From a virus, in the IMG/VR virus record IMGVR_UViG_3300023084_000009, positions 1 to 64,000 of that record: 64,000 nucleotides of DNA; one strand, written 5' to 3'. This document shows, in pieces, positions 1-9,500 of this stretch (position 1 is its first letter; the number at the start of each line of letters is the position of its first letter). The notes under the pieces were generated by a model. That model saw only the letters and a list, made by a program, of their open reading frames with translations, searched no databases and was not told the DNA's origin. The position numbers and the translations under genes were made by a program.

Positions 1-34
1 CGATGGATCTGCTGCCTAGTCAACCCCTCACTGA

Positions 35-520
35 TCAGAGAAACTTATCTAAGGATGCTTCGCTGGGATCCGTGTTGGGTGTTGGTGGAGTGTAGTCCTT
101 CGGTTTTGGTATCTTACCTAGACCATGATCCTCTAAACCAACTTCCTCATCAAAAGAATAATCATACTCCAGAGCATCGGCACAAACATAGTGTGGATGA
201 GTTGTATCAACACCAAGATTGGCACACAATTCTTTATGATTATCCTCCATCATCTCTACCGCATATAACATATGATTCAGAATATGTTCTTCGGTATGAT
301 AATTCAGTAGTTTTTTCTTGAGAGCAATCAAAAAGTTTCCACATCCAGCAGAGTTGTCAATAAAAGTACTCTCTGGATCTTGTAGTAATTCAATATCAAT
401 ATCATCTACCATACTCTCAACAAGTTTCATCGGTGTGAATACTTCTTGAGTCTCTTTAATTCTTTCGTCAGATCTATCAATCGTAGATCCAACATTCATA
501 TTATGTTTATTCTTTGCCAT
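35..520 (-). CDS. N6-adenine DNA methyltransferase, SAM-binding (motif I) component
   Basis: Seen: a 161-residue protein with a SAM-binding loop (D-N-S-A-G-C-G-N-F-L) near residue 55, followed by an acidic motif-II-like strand (Y-A-V-E) and a C-A-D-A-L-E segment, as in gamma-type N6-adenine methyltransferases. The catalytic (N/D)PPY is absent here but is present in the gene transcribed just before it. The ATG at 520 follows AGAAAGAG and overlaps the upstream stop by 14 nt; an in-frame TTG at 532 is the alternative. The pair may form a two-subunit enzyme marking phage DNA. The C-terminus is acidic and proline-rich and ends at a TGA at 35-37. Substrate and target site are unknown. Confidence 0.75.
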   Translation of the reverse strand: MAKNKHNMNVGSTIDRSDERIKETQEVFTPMKLVESMVDDIDIELLQDPESTFIDNSAGCGNFLIALKKKLLNYHTEEHILNHMLYAVEMMEDNHKELCANLGVDTTHPHYVCADALEYDYSFDEEVGLEDHGLGKIPKPKDYTPPTPNTDPSEASLDKFL

Positions 521-1094
521 CTCTTTCTTCAATACATTTGATATAGGTTGAAATCAAATCATTCTTTCCAAAATGATATCGACCATTACACTGTGATGCT
601 GCTTCTCTAAACTTATCAGCAAATTCTACCATATTATCCACAACCTTAGGGTCTTTTACCCTAATGAAGTGGTGTCCTTTAGCATAGTGAGTAAAATCCT
701 TTGTTTTGACTCTACCACTGGGTCCACAACCATACTCACCAACAAATACATCTGCCTCATCTCTTCTTTCATAAGGAAGAAACTCAAAATCTGGATGTTC
801 CCTCATCATAGGAATCTCGCCAACTCCTGCTGCGAATCTCGATGTATTTTTGACTCTCCAATATTGTTTTACAGCACTAATACCACCAGGGAAAGTAGAA
901 GGATCGAGATCTTCATCAAGATCACAATGAAGATGTCCTACGATCTTATTCAGTGAAGAAGGTTTTCGTACTGAAGTAGGAAGAACAGCACGAATGTCAT
1001 CAGTGTGCTCTGATAACTTATTGAGAAACTTAATGGCGAGATTTCCACCCACCCCGTAAGGTGGATTGATAATTGCTAATGTAAATTTTTTCAT
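507..1094 (-). CDS. N6-adenine DNA methyltransferase, catalytic NPPY (motif IV) component
   Basis: Seen: about 195 residues. The N-terminus reads L-A-I-I-N-P-P-Y-G, the catalytic motif IV of N6-adenine methyltransferases, followed by a K-F-L-N-K-L helix and a V-L-P-T-S-V-R strand typical of the region after NPPY. No SAM-binding motif I is visible in this ORF; it lies in the downstream gene (35-520). ATG at 1094 overlaps the upstream 2OG-oxygenase stop (ATGA); a TTG at 1109 is less likely. Inference: the two proteins act together. Because motif IV is translated before motif I, their order is swapped relative to gamma-type single-chain enzymes. Confidence 0.75.
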   Translation of the reverse strand: MKKFTLAIINPPYGVGGNLAIKFLNKLSEHTDDIRAVLPTSVRKPSSLNKIVGHLHCDLDEDLDPSTFPGGISAVKQYWRVKNTSRFAAGVGEIPMMREHPDFEFLPYERRDEADVFVGEYGCGPSGRVKTKDFTHYAKGHHFIRVKDPKVVDNMVEFADKFREAASQCNGRYHFGKNDLISTYIKCIEERDGKE

Positions 1095-1630
1095 GATTGC
1101 CAATCCCAACCCTTAGAAATAAAGAATGTAAAGGTCATTCTACCATCTTTCATTGTATCACCAAAAAGATTTGTTGGGGCATGTATTGATGTACCAGGAT
1201 AACAAACTAATCTATTATAGACGTTTTCGACTTGTATTATTTTATTATTTTCACCATCTAAAATAGAAGTTCCTGTGCCCTTTGGTGGATTGGGGTACAA
1301 ATACAAGACTCCAGCATATTCTGTTTGATCAAAATGATATTTTTTATCCTCAAAATTTTTTAAAGTTTCTCTAGTCTTTGAGAGAGATATGTGAAAATGT
1401 GAAGTTATAGTGTAACCCTTAATACCAAAAAACTCATAGACTTCTTCTAAAATTTTATTACTACAAGAATCAATAAATTCATCATTTTCTAATTCTAACT
1501 CTAGAGTTCTATATCCTCTCCAACCAACATCGACAGAAAAATCTTCACTGTAATGGTATTTGGATTGCAGTCCTCTATCTCTAAGATGATCGATATCATC
1601 TAGAAAATTATCCTTTACTAAAAGCTTCAT
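1091..1630 (-). CDS. 2-oxoglutarate/Fe(II)-dependent oxygenase
   Basis: 179-residue protein with the double-stranded beta-helix signature of 2OG-Fe(II) oxygenases: H99-F-D101, a Y-A-G-V-L-Y-L-Y strand, distal H150 (S-I-H-A-P) and R164 (G-R-M-T-F-T-F) as a plausible 2OG carboxylate binder. Known: the family hydroxylates protein, nucleic-acid or small-molecule targets. The substrate cannot be told here. It lies between the zinc-ribbon gene (33 nt upstream) and the methyltransferase pair, which it overlaps by 4 nt, suggesting cotranscription. It is one of four 2OG oxygenases in the window and only distantly like the other three. Confidence 0.8.
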   Translation of the reverse strand: MKLLVKDNFLDDIDHLRDRGLQSKYHYSEDFSVDVGWRGYRTLELELENDEFIDSCSNKILEEVYEFFGIKGYTITSHFHISLSKTRETLKNFEDKKYHFDQTEYAGVLYLYPNPPKGTGTSILDGENNKIIQVENVYNRLVCYPGTSIHAPTNLFGDTMKDGRMTFTFFISKGWDWQS

Positions 1631-1663
1631 TATATTATTATCTTTAACCCTAACAAAGGTATT

Positions 1664-1945
1664 CTACTCATCTTCTTTACTGTTGTCAACCCCCCATTTC
1701 CCTATCGGACAAGACTCTGTATTCATTCTTGCTTTGATAGGAATGGAACATCCACACAATTTGCATCTTTTTTGAACTTTATCAACATGATCACAAGATT
1801 TACACAATCTTATGCGTGATTCATATTCTTTTGGTGTGACCATTAAACTTTTTTCTTCATCATCAATTAGATAAAAATCAATCATTCTTCCGAATGATGT
1901 CAATAAATTTCTTAGTTGTTCTTTGTAGGATGGATATTCTGACAT
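1664..1945 (-). CDS. Small zinc-ribbon protein (four-Cys family, long form)
   Basis: 93 residues. The C-terminal half has C-K-S-C, then C-K-L-C-G-C, then S-C-P-I-G-K-W, a likely zinc ribbon. The N-terminal half (about 45 residues) looks helical. A second copy of the same ribbon, with the same E-S-C-P..K-W ending, is encoded at 14392-14547. Both copies lie downstream of a Gly/Cys-rich adhesin gene (here 1974-3167, 28 nt away). Function unknown; a tail-fibre assembly or folding role is inferred only from that context. Confidence 0.7.
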   Translation of the reverse strand: MSEYPSYKEQLRNLLTSFGRMIDFYLIDDEEKSLMVTPKEYESRIRLCKSCDHVDKVQKRCKLCGCSIPIKARMNTESCPIGKWGVDNSKEDE

Positions 1946-1973
1946 AACGATTTTATAATAATTAATTTATATA

Positions 1974-3167
1974 TCAAATTGGGTTTGATGCTCCTTTAAC
2001 AGTTGTGCTATTAACTGTTCCCGTAACTGTATAATTTGATCCATAGATAGCAGCACCAGTGACACCACCATCTCCAGTATTGTTTGTATCACCACCAGGC
2101 TTACCCCATTCTCCACCACTTCCACCAGTTTCTCCAGTAATACCAGTTCCTGGTGTGCTTGTTGTTCCAGTATAACCACTACAAGATCCTGCTGTACCAC
2201 CAGCACCATCAGCACCCTTTAGTGAGATATCATTTCCATCTACATCATATGTTGGCATATTGTCATATCCTCTCCCTGTTCCACCATTACCTCCAGCGCC
2301 TCCTGGACCTCCAGCAACGGCGTAATTAACTTGTTGCCTGCACTCGGCAGGTGATTTATTTTTATGTCGACATCCATACCATAACCACCATCCCGCACAA
2401 TCACAATCAGTAGTATCATTACATCCACCATATCTGTCCCATCCAGATCCACAATCGCCACATTTATTACATCCACTTGGTACGGTATTATAACTATAAT
2501 TCCAACAAGTTCCGGTAGTGCCTTGACCACCCGTAGCTCCTTTTTCTCCACCTCCACCACCAGCATATATGTTAGCAGTGCTTCTTACATTCACTGTGAC
2601 ATTATTTGCCGTGGTTGGATTTACTAATAATGCAGATCCACCAGTACTACCACTAATTGTTGAGGCATCACCACCAGTTCCTCCCGCACCTTGAATTGAA
2701 CCAAAAACATCTATAGTAAAGTTGTAAGCCTCTGGTTCATCAAAAGTTGCTGCATATGCTGTATTATCTGTTGATCCTACCAGACCATCAACAAACAAAA
2801 TCTTATGAATATTTTTGGGAATATTTGAGTTCCATTCGAATGCTCCTAGATCCACTCCCGTATTGGTTCCAGTGAGAGTGTAATAGTAATATTTGATAGA
2901 ATTTCTAAACTGAGAAGTCTTCCAATTTAGTTCTGTATCTACAATTCCAGCGTTTTCATTCTCTGTGCAGTCTGGTACTATTGGATTGGTATCTATTACC
3001 GATGTATTTCTAATTAACTCTGATGCACTTATTGGTTTAAAATCATCAGGTTTTATCTCACTAACACTAGAACTGTCCTTCCTTTGTTGAGCACGAAAGT
3101 TAGAACGTAAAGAACTAAATTTTATTTCACCAGAAGAATAATATGGACCTGCCTTTGAGACCGTCAT
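1974..3167 (-). CDS. Gly/Cys-rich tail-fibre tip adhesin (gp38-like architecture)
   Basis: 397 residues. The first ~150 residues are a conventional mixed domain (attachment). From about 155 it becomes glycine-rich (G-A-G-G-T-G-G, Y-A-G-G-G-G-G-E), interrupted by a ~60-residue segment with about a dozen cysteines and several tryptophans, then more Gly-rich blocks. Known: T4-like gp38-type adhesins use stacked polyglycine motifs with variable loops as receptor-binding tips. Inference: this is a host-recognition tip, with the Cys cluster as a disulfide- or metal-stabilised insert. A similar protein is at 15066-16049. A late-promoter motif lies just upstream. Confidence 0.7.
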   Translation of the reverse strand: MTVSKAGPYYSSGEIKFSSLRSNFRAQQRKDSSSVSEIKPDDFKPISASELIRNTSVIDTNPIVPDCTENENAGIVDTELNWKTSQFRNSIKYYYYTLTGTNTGVDLGAFEWNSNIPKNIHKILFVDGLVGSTDNTAYAATFDEPEAYNFTIDVFGSIQGAGGTGGDASTISGSTGGSALLVNPTTANNVTVNVRSTANIYAGGGGGEKGATGGQGTTGTCWNYSYNTVPSGCNKCGDCGSGWDRYGGCNDTTDCDCAGWWLWYGCRHKNKSPAECRQQVNYAVAGGPGGAGGNGGTGRGYDNMPTYDVDGNDISLKGADGAGGTAGSCSGYTGTTSTPGTGITGETGGSGGEWGKPGGDTNNTGDGGVTGAAIYGSNYTVTGTVNSTTVKGASNPI

Positions 3168-3184
3168 TAATTTAGATTTTTTCT

Positions 3185-4648
3185 TTATTTATTAGAAATG
3201 ATCGATTCTAGAACCTTTTTATGTGATATTCTTCTAATTCTTCTCTTTTCATTTTCCAGATATTCATGTGTTGCCTTTGCCTGCATGTAAATTTCTTTAC
3301 CATCGATTTTTGCATCAAGAAACTCTTTGATAGACTCTTTATTAAACATTTCTAAACCGTTTGATACTTGTACAAAACTGTCTAATCCCCAGAAAGTTTT
3401 TTCTTTATAACAAGTTCTTGCATCAAGGAATTCTTCTCTGCATTTTTGTTCGAACGATTTTGTCCATTCAGTTTTATTTTCAGTCATATATCTCCAAAAC
3501 TCAGAATCTGTTCTATTGGTGCAATAATGGAGACAGATGAAATCAACAATATCTCTGTATAAAGTTCTATTACTCTTGTTTATAATTACTCTGTTATATG
3601 ATAAATTTTTTAATGTAGAATTTATTGTCATAAATTCTTGAATTTGTTGTATAATTATCTGAATGCCAGTTGCTTCTAGTGGTTCAATAAATCCGCTAGA
3701 CAATCCAACTGCCATACAATTACCAATATAGTAATTGTCATAGTATCCAGGTTTATACTTAATAACTCGATCTGTTTCTAGATTTACGTTAAAGTTTTTA
3801 AGTAACCACTCATTATATTTTTCTCTCGCTTCATCATCAGAAGTAAATTTTGAGGAGTACAAATATCCAGTTCCATATCTCTGACCTATTGGTATCTGCC
3901 ATATCCACCCATTTTCTGTTGCCTCACAGCAAGTATATGATGGAATATCTCTAAAATTATATGGAACTTGTTGTGGTATTGCTCTATCAATTGGTAAAGC
4001 ATCTGAGACATCTATCCACTCTGGATTTAGATGCTTGAAAAGAACAGTATTAAATCCAGATGCATCAACAAACAAATCTGCCTCTATTTTCTTTCCAGAT
4101 CTTAAGGTTAAACTTTTAATTTCTTTTCCATCACTATCAACCACTTCTACTACATCATCTATAAAATTGATAACATTTTGATATCCATTAATCATAAACT
4201 CAGAAAAAGCCTGAGTATCTACATGAAAGGCATATGCATAGTCATCAAATGGTTTGTTTGGAATATTTGTGGATGGATGATTATGAAGCATTCCACCATT
4301 GAATTTATTATTTGGTAATGAATAAATTGCACTAGTATTTGTATCTACATCAGAATTAACTTCAGCAAATCCATGAAAATAATCTTTCCCTGGTATCCAA
4401 TTTTTAAAATGAATACCAAGTTTTAACGTTGCTTTTCCGCCCAAATGTTTTAAAAATTCTTGAGTCGATATACCCATGTGAGCGAGAAGTAATCTGAAAA
4501 TAGGTGTTGTACTTTCTCCTACGGCAATATTTTTCTTACTAGCATCATATATGATTGAAATATCGACTAGATCTTTCCAATAATTTTTCATCATTGCAGC
4601 AGTTATCAATCCAGCAGTACCGGAACCAACGATTACAATTTTTTTCAT
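3185..4648 (-). CDS. Flavin-dependent tryptophan-halogenase family protein (full length)
   Basis: 487 residues, the usual length of the family. Seen: the FAD-binding G8-x-G-x-x-G13 loop, G44-E-S, K76 in T-L-K-L-G-I (aligned with the catalytic lysine of PrnA-type enzymes), the hallmark W248-x-W-x-I-P253, and F-I-E-P-L-E-A-T-G with the candidate catalytic glutamate. Known: the enzyme uses reduced FAD, O2 and halide to form a hypohalous-type species that halogenates aromatic substrates; marine cyanophage halogenases have been characterised. The substrate is unknown and no flavin reductase is seen in the window. It lies between an adhesin and a fibre gene, all in one direction, and so is probably late expressed. 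Confidence 0.9.
   Translation of the reverse strand: MKKIVIVGSGTAGLITAAMMKNYWKDLVDISIIYDASKKNIAVGESTTPIFRLLLAHMGISTQEFLKHLGGKATLKLGIHFKNWIPGKDYFHGFAEVNSDVDTNTSAIYSLPNNKFNGGMLHNHPSTNIPNKPFDDYAYAFHVDTQAFSEFMINGYQNVINFIDDVVEVVDSDGKEIKSLTLRSGKKIEADLFVDASGFNTVLFKHLNPEWIDVSDALPIDRAIPQQVPYNFRDIPSYTCCEATENGWIWQIPIGQRYGTGYLYSSKFTSDDEAREKYNEWLLKNFNVNLETDRVIKYKPGYYDNYYIGNCMAVGLSSGFIEPLEATGIQIIIQQIQEFMTINSTLKNLSYNRVIINKSNRTLYRDIVDFICLHYCTNRTDSEFWRYMTENKTEWTKSFEQKCREEFLDARTCYKEKTFWGLDSFVQVSNGLEMFNKESIKEFLDAKIDGKEIYMQAKATHEYLENEKRRIRRISHKKVLESIISNK
3186..3192 (-). promoter_or_regulatory. Late-type promoter motif (ATAAATA)
   Basis: ATAAATA on the minus strand 19 nt before the adhesin ATG at 3167, resembling the T4 late -10 element TATAAATA. 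It overlaps the stop region of the halogenase gene. Confidence 0.5.
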
Positions 4649-4673
4649 GTTTTAGTGTGAATTATATTACTAT

Positions 4674-6533
4674 TTAAACACCGTGGAAATCAGTCCAACC
4701 AACCCCAGTGTATCCTTGGAATCTGCCAACAGAAGTGTTGTAGATAATGGCACCTTCATACGGAGTCAAAGAAGTTTTTTGTGCATTATTAATTCTTGGT
4801 ATAATTATCATTGGTTGAGTCGCTGATACGCCTCTAGTATTAACTAGACTTAAATCAATAACTGCTCTTGGAGAATAAGTACCAAATCCAATTGATGAAC
4901 TATCATCTAAACTTAGATTTAAAGAAGAACCAAATAAACTTAATTTAGTATCATGAATTTGAATGTTTCCTGTATTATAATATTGATCATCACTATACAA
5001 TGAAGTTGTTCCAATACCAATCTGTTCAAACTCAGCAAATCCTCTAACTTCAAAACTATTTGTTGGATTGGTTGTACCTATTCCAACACCAGAGAAAGTC
5101 CCTGTGGCAATTGAACAATCCAAATAATTATTAATTTGAGCATTAGTTGTATTAACTTGGAAGAAAGTTCCTATACCAAGAGGAGAGTCAACATTAACTG
5201 ATTGGAAAGTATCTGGTAAATCTAATGTTCCAAAAATAGATCCACCAACATACAAATTTTGACCAATAAATGCGTTTTCGGTAACAGTTGAAGTTCCTAC
5301 AACATGTAAGGTCTCATCTGGATTTGGATTACCAATACCCAGTTTGCCATCATAAGTAAGAGACATTAAATCATTATTTGTTTGACCATAAAGCCATTCA
5401 AATCTTCCAGTATTAATACCAGCGGCACCACCATGAAGATACATGTTGATGTTTCCTGTATCCTTATTGATAATATCTAATGTTTTATCGGTGTTACCAA
5501 ATCTTAAAACACCGATACTATTGCCTACACCAGTTTGTTGTCCAATATTTAATTTAGATTCTCCAGTCTCAGAAACAATATCTAAAGAAGAACCAGATGA
5601 TTTTCTAATTTGAATTTCTGCAGATGGAAGTGCTGTTCCAATTCCAAGTCTTCCGCCTTCAAGTGATGCTAATGCTGTTCCACCAGTACCAACATGTAAA
5701 AGTTTTGCAATTGTTGTGATACCTGGTCCAGTAGCAGAAACTTCTAGACTATCAGTAACTATTTTTGTTGTTGTAACAATACCAACATTCAGATTTGGAG
5801 TTCCAGAAAGACCCTCTGCCGTTGATGCAGTACCAACCAAACCACCAAGGGCAGTGATTGGGTTAGTAACGGTTAAGGAATCAAATAATGCTGTTGAGAA
5901 CGTTACTATACCTGTTGGTTTATTGATATTAGAAGGAAGTCTATCATTATCCAGAGTTCCTGTAGCAATAGCATCAGCAGCATTTAATCCAGTTACACCA
6001 ATACCCCATCCATACATTTTGGTGATGGTTGCAATACCTGAAACAATTACATCACCAGATGAATTGATTCCAACACCGCGAGTGAAGTCTGCTACGTTGT
6101 TATTTCCACCAACTTGGAAAGTAAATCTTGGATCTACTGTACCTACTCCAACATTTCCAGCGGCGTATATACTTGTATATCCCAGTCCTGCATCAATATC
6201 TACCCATTGAGATGTAGGCATTCCCTGCAAATATCTTGCATCACCATAGTAAGTGACTATGCCACTTTTTGCGGTGATAATACCAGAGTAAAAAGAAGTA
6301 ATACCAACTTCTAATCCCCTCTGTACAGTCCCAAAACCAATGAAGGCATCTTGAACTGTGGCAAGTCCAACAACGTTCAGGCAGGTGCTAGTATCTGTAG
6401 TACCTCTTATGTCCAGGAAGGCAGTTGGAATTGAGGTTCCAATTCCAACCAGACCAGTTGAACTTACTACAAAATTATCTTCATCAACCTGAACCCCATT
6501 ACGAAAATTAAACGACTTCCTAAAATTTGCCAT
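4674..6533 (-). CDS. Virion fibre protein with GIGTT repeats
   Basis: 619 residues of repeating short beta modules of the form V-G-I-G-T..P-T-x-x-L-x-V-x-G, typical of trimeric fibre shafts in marine T4-like phages. The C-terminus (A-I-I-Y-N-T-S..G-R-F-Q-G-Y-T-G-V-G-W) matches the end domain seen near the N-termini of the Gly-rich adhesins at 49551-50555 and 57752-58693. No chaperone or cleavage domain is visible. Probably part of the tail-fibre or baseplate-fibre apparatus. ATG at 6533; a late motif is 18 nt upstream. Confidence 0.7.
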   Translation of the reverse strand: MANFRKSFNFRNGVQVDEDNFVVSSTGLVGIGTSIPTAFLDIRGTTDTSTCLNVVGLATVQDAFIGFGTVQRGLEVGITSFYSGIITAKSGIVTYYGDARYLQGMPTSQWVDIDAGLGYTSIYAAGNVGVGTVDPRFTFQVGGNNNVADFTRGVGINSSGDVIVSGIATITKMYGWGIGVTGLNAADAIATGTLDNDRLPSNINKPTGIVTFSTALFDSLTVTNPITALGGLVGTASTAEGLSGTPNLNVGIVTTTKIVTDSLEVSATGPGITTIAKLLHVGTGGTALASLEGGRLGIGTALPSAEIQIRKSSGSSLDIVSETGESKLNIGQQTGVGNSIGVLRFGNTDKTLDIINKDTGNINMYLHGGAAGINTGRFEWLYGQTNNDLMSLTYDGKLGIGNPNPDETLHVVGTSTVTENAFIGQNLYVGGSIFGTLDLPDTFQSVNVDSPLGIGTFFQVNTTNAQINNYLDCSIATGTFSGVGIGTTNPTNSFEVRGFAEFEQIGIGTTSLYSDDQYYNTGNIQIHDTKLSLFGSSLNLSLDDSSSIGFGTYSPRAVIDLSLVNTRGVSATQPMIIIPRINNAQKTSLTPYEGAIIYNTSVGRFQGYTGVGWTDFHGV

Positions 6534-6550
6534 CTTATATGGTTTTTAGT

Positions 6551-6557
6551 TATTTAT
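6551..6557 (-). promoter_or_regulatory. Late-type promoter motif (ATAAATA)
   Basis: ATAAATA 18 nt before the ATG at 6533, overlapping the stop codon of the preceding fibre gene. Confidence 0.5.
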
Positions 6558-9500
6558 TAGTGGTTACCCTCAAGCTTTTCTACCTTGGCAGATAGTTCTT
6601 TAATTGCTTCAACCAGAAGTGGTACAATCTTCTGATAATCGACTGCAAGATAACCATTATCTCTTTCAGTAACTGCTTCAGGAAGAACAGCAAGAACTTC
6701 TTGTGCAATCACACCAACATCATGTCCTTCTTTGTTTGATTTTTCATTCCAATCATATGTGTTACCACTGATTGAAAGAACCTTAGCAAGAGGATCATCG
6801 ATTGGAGTAATGTTATCCTTGAGTCTAGAGTCTGAACTATAGAATGCAGTGATATCATCAGTTACACTCAGAATACCAGTGATAACTGTGTTGCCAGAAA
6901 TACTAGTTGCAGCACTAACATGGACTGTTCCATCATTAGAAGTGATTGTAAGAATACCAACCGAAGTGTCAATAGTATTATCACCAAGAATTCCAATTCT
7001 TACATTATCAATGGTTGCTCCATTATTAGCATCTAAAGTATTTGTGAATGTTGAAAGACCAGTAACATTAATATTTCTTCCAATATTAACATCTTTTTCA
7101 ATTCCAACTCCACCATTAACAACCAGTGCTCCAGTATCTTTATCAAAGGATTCTGTTGTATTGGTAACTTCAATGTGACCCGTAACTTTTACGTTATCGT
7201 TTATATTGACATATTCATTAAATTTGGTTTCACCATTGAATGTAACAGGTCCATCAAACTGTGAAAGAACCGTGCCAGAATTGCCACCTTCAACTTTGAG
7301 TCTTTCTTTAATAACAACTTCATCAAATACTGCACTTAAGATACTTGATTCTTGACCAGTTGTTGTTGGGATTGGAGCATCAAATGTTCTTTCTTGACCA
7401 GTTGCAGAACTAACTCTCTTGTTACCAATGTAGAAGTCACCATCATTGTTCATTCCAGTATAAACAATGATTCCACCTGCTTTTTCTTGAGCTTGAGCAA
7501 GGAATATTTCTCTTTCGTTTAGAGATTTAACTTGAACTTGTGGTAAACCTGTTGAGTAGTTGCCAGGTCCGAATCCAAGATATTCAAATGTATGACCAGA
7601 TGCACGGGCAATAGCAGGTCTTCTAACTTCACTTGGAATTGGTTTAATCTTTTTGATTAAAGATTCTGCTTTGTGCTCACTAATAACAGTGCCCAGTTGT
7701 CCGCGTAGGACGCTAATTTCATTAGTGAGAGAACCACTCAGAGTGCTGCTGGTGATTTTCATGATCTCTTCACCAACTTGAATAAATGATCCAAGTGGGA
7801 ATCTTGCAACAGTTCCAATACCAGAATTTGGCAGAGAAACTTGAAGAGTGGAAGAACCTGTAGTAATATCTCCTAGCAGAGTGAGATGATCATTACCATA
7901 GAGAGTGATGCTTCTAGTTCCAAGGTTTTCATTGGTTGAATCGGAGATAGCATCGTTAGCAGAAATACCATGTCTTAAGACATGTGTTGGAGTTCCAACT
8001 GTTGCTGATGTATGAATAGTAAAGGTGCTTACACCAACTCTCTCTTTAACTAAGTAATCCCCTAGATTATTTGAGTTGGCATCTACAAATCTAAATCTGT
8101 TTCCAGCAAACAATCCATGAGCAGTAGAGCATGTGACCGTTGATATACCAGTTACAGAATCATATGCTGTTATTGCGGAAATATTAATGGAAGGTCCAAG
8201 AGGCAATACATAAGATCCTTGAATAATTACAGGATCACCGCCAGTATGTGCTACTGCAATCTGATTCTTGGCAGGAACAGAAGTGATTCTATAATGTCCA
8301 TCAGATGTTGTTCCAATACCAGTTATTTGAATAACATCACCAACATTTGTAGAAATTCCACTTGTTGCTACTGTAATATTGGCACTTGCAGATCCACCAA
8401 TAGTGTTGCTATCAAAGTATAGTGTATCACCATTATCATATCCAGAACCAGAATTAATTATTCTTACGTCTTCTACTTGTTGAGATCCATTAACTATAAC
8501 CTTTGCAGTTGCTCCATTCCATGTGGAAAGAGTGACTTCATTGTAAAGTTTTACATTATAATAAGTTCCAGTGCTATGACCACTACCACCATTAAGTGTT
8601 TGATATGTTGAAATTCCGGAGAATCCATGCTCCCTATCAAAGGTGATGGTAGAAATGCCTGATGAAGTCGTGACCCCAGTAATTGTTAGACCTTTGTGGA
8701 AAGATTTTAATGTAAGATCTACACTTTCTCTAGTAATACTTCTCTTGAGATCATTAGTGATAACTTCTCCAACTGGTGATCTCTTAGCATAAGAAACCGC
8801 AGACTGTGGGGAATCATTTTCATTATCCTTATCTAACTGTGGATAAAGATCCTCAATTTGTTGGCTGTACTGATATGATGTAAATTCTGTTTGTGGTGAG
8901 TTGTTAGCGTTAGTAACATATAGATGATATACACCATCTTGTACTTGATAAATGTAAGGAGTGATAGTTTCTTTTCTGTAAATATACAGATTTTTCTTAA
9001 GATCATTCCTTTCAAATCTTGGTAATGCTGTTGATCTTACATGAGTATTGTTGTCAAATGTTCCCAGATCATGAACATCTCCAAATACATCTGTTGTTTC
9101 ATATGTGAATGTATTTGCATTTGGAATGGTTGTAACTTCAAATGTTCCATTAAATCCAACATTATCTGAACCAGTTGAATTAGTGCTACTAGTTACATTC
9201 TTAATAATGACACGATCGCCAATATCAAGACCGTGTGGTAGATCCGCAATTACAGTTACTTGTGTTGAGAAAACTGTACAAGTAGAAATAAATCTTGAGT
9301 TTCTATTATAATCAAAATCTTCAGAAGTGATTGATGTTAGACTAAAGTCAGAATTACTTCTTGCTCCAGTTGTGGATGTTTCTTGAATAATAAATCCTTC
9401 TCCAGGATCTTTTGCGTTAGGAACATCCTGAGGAATTACATATCTAACTTTGAAGATTTTTTCATCCAAACTTCTTGGATCTTCTGTTCTTAAAATGTAA

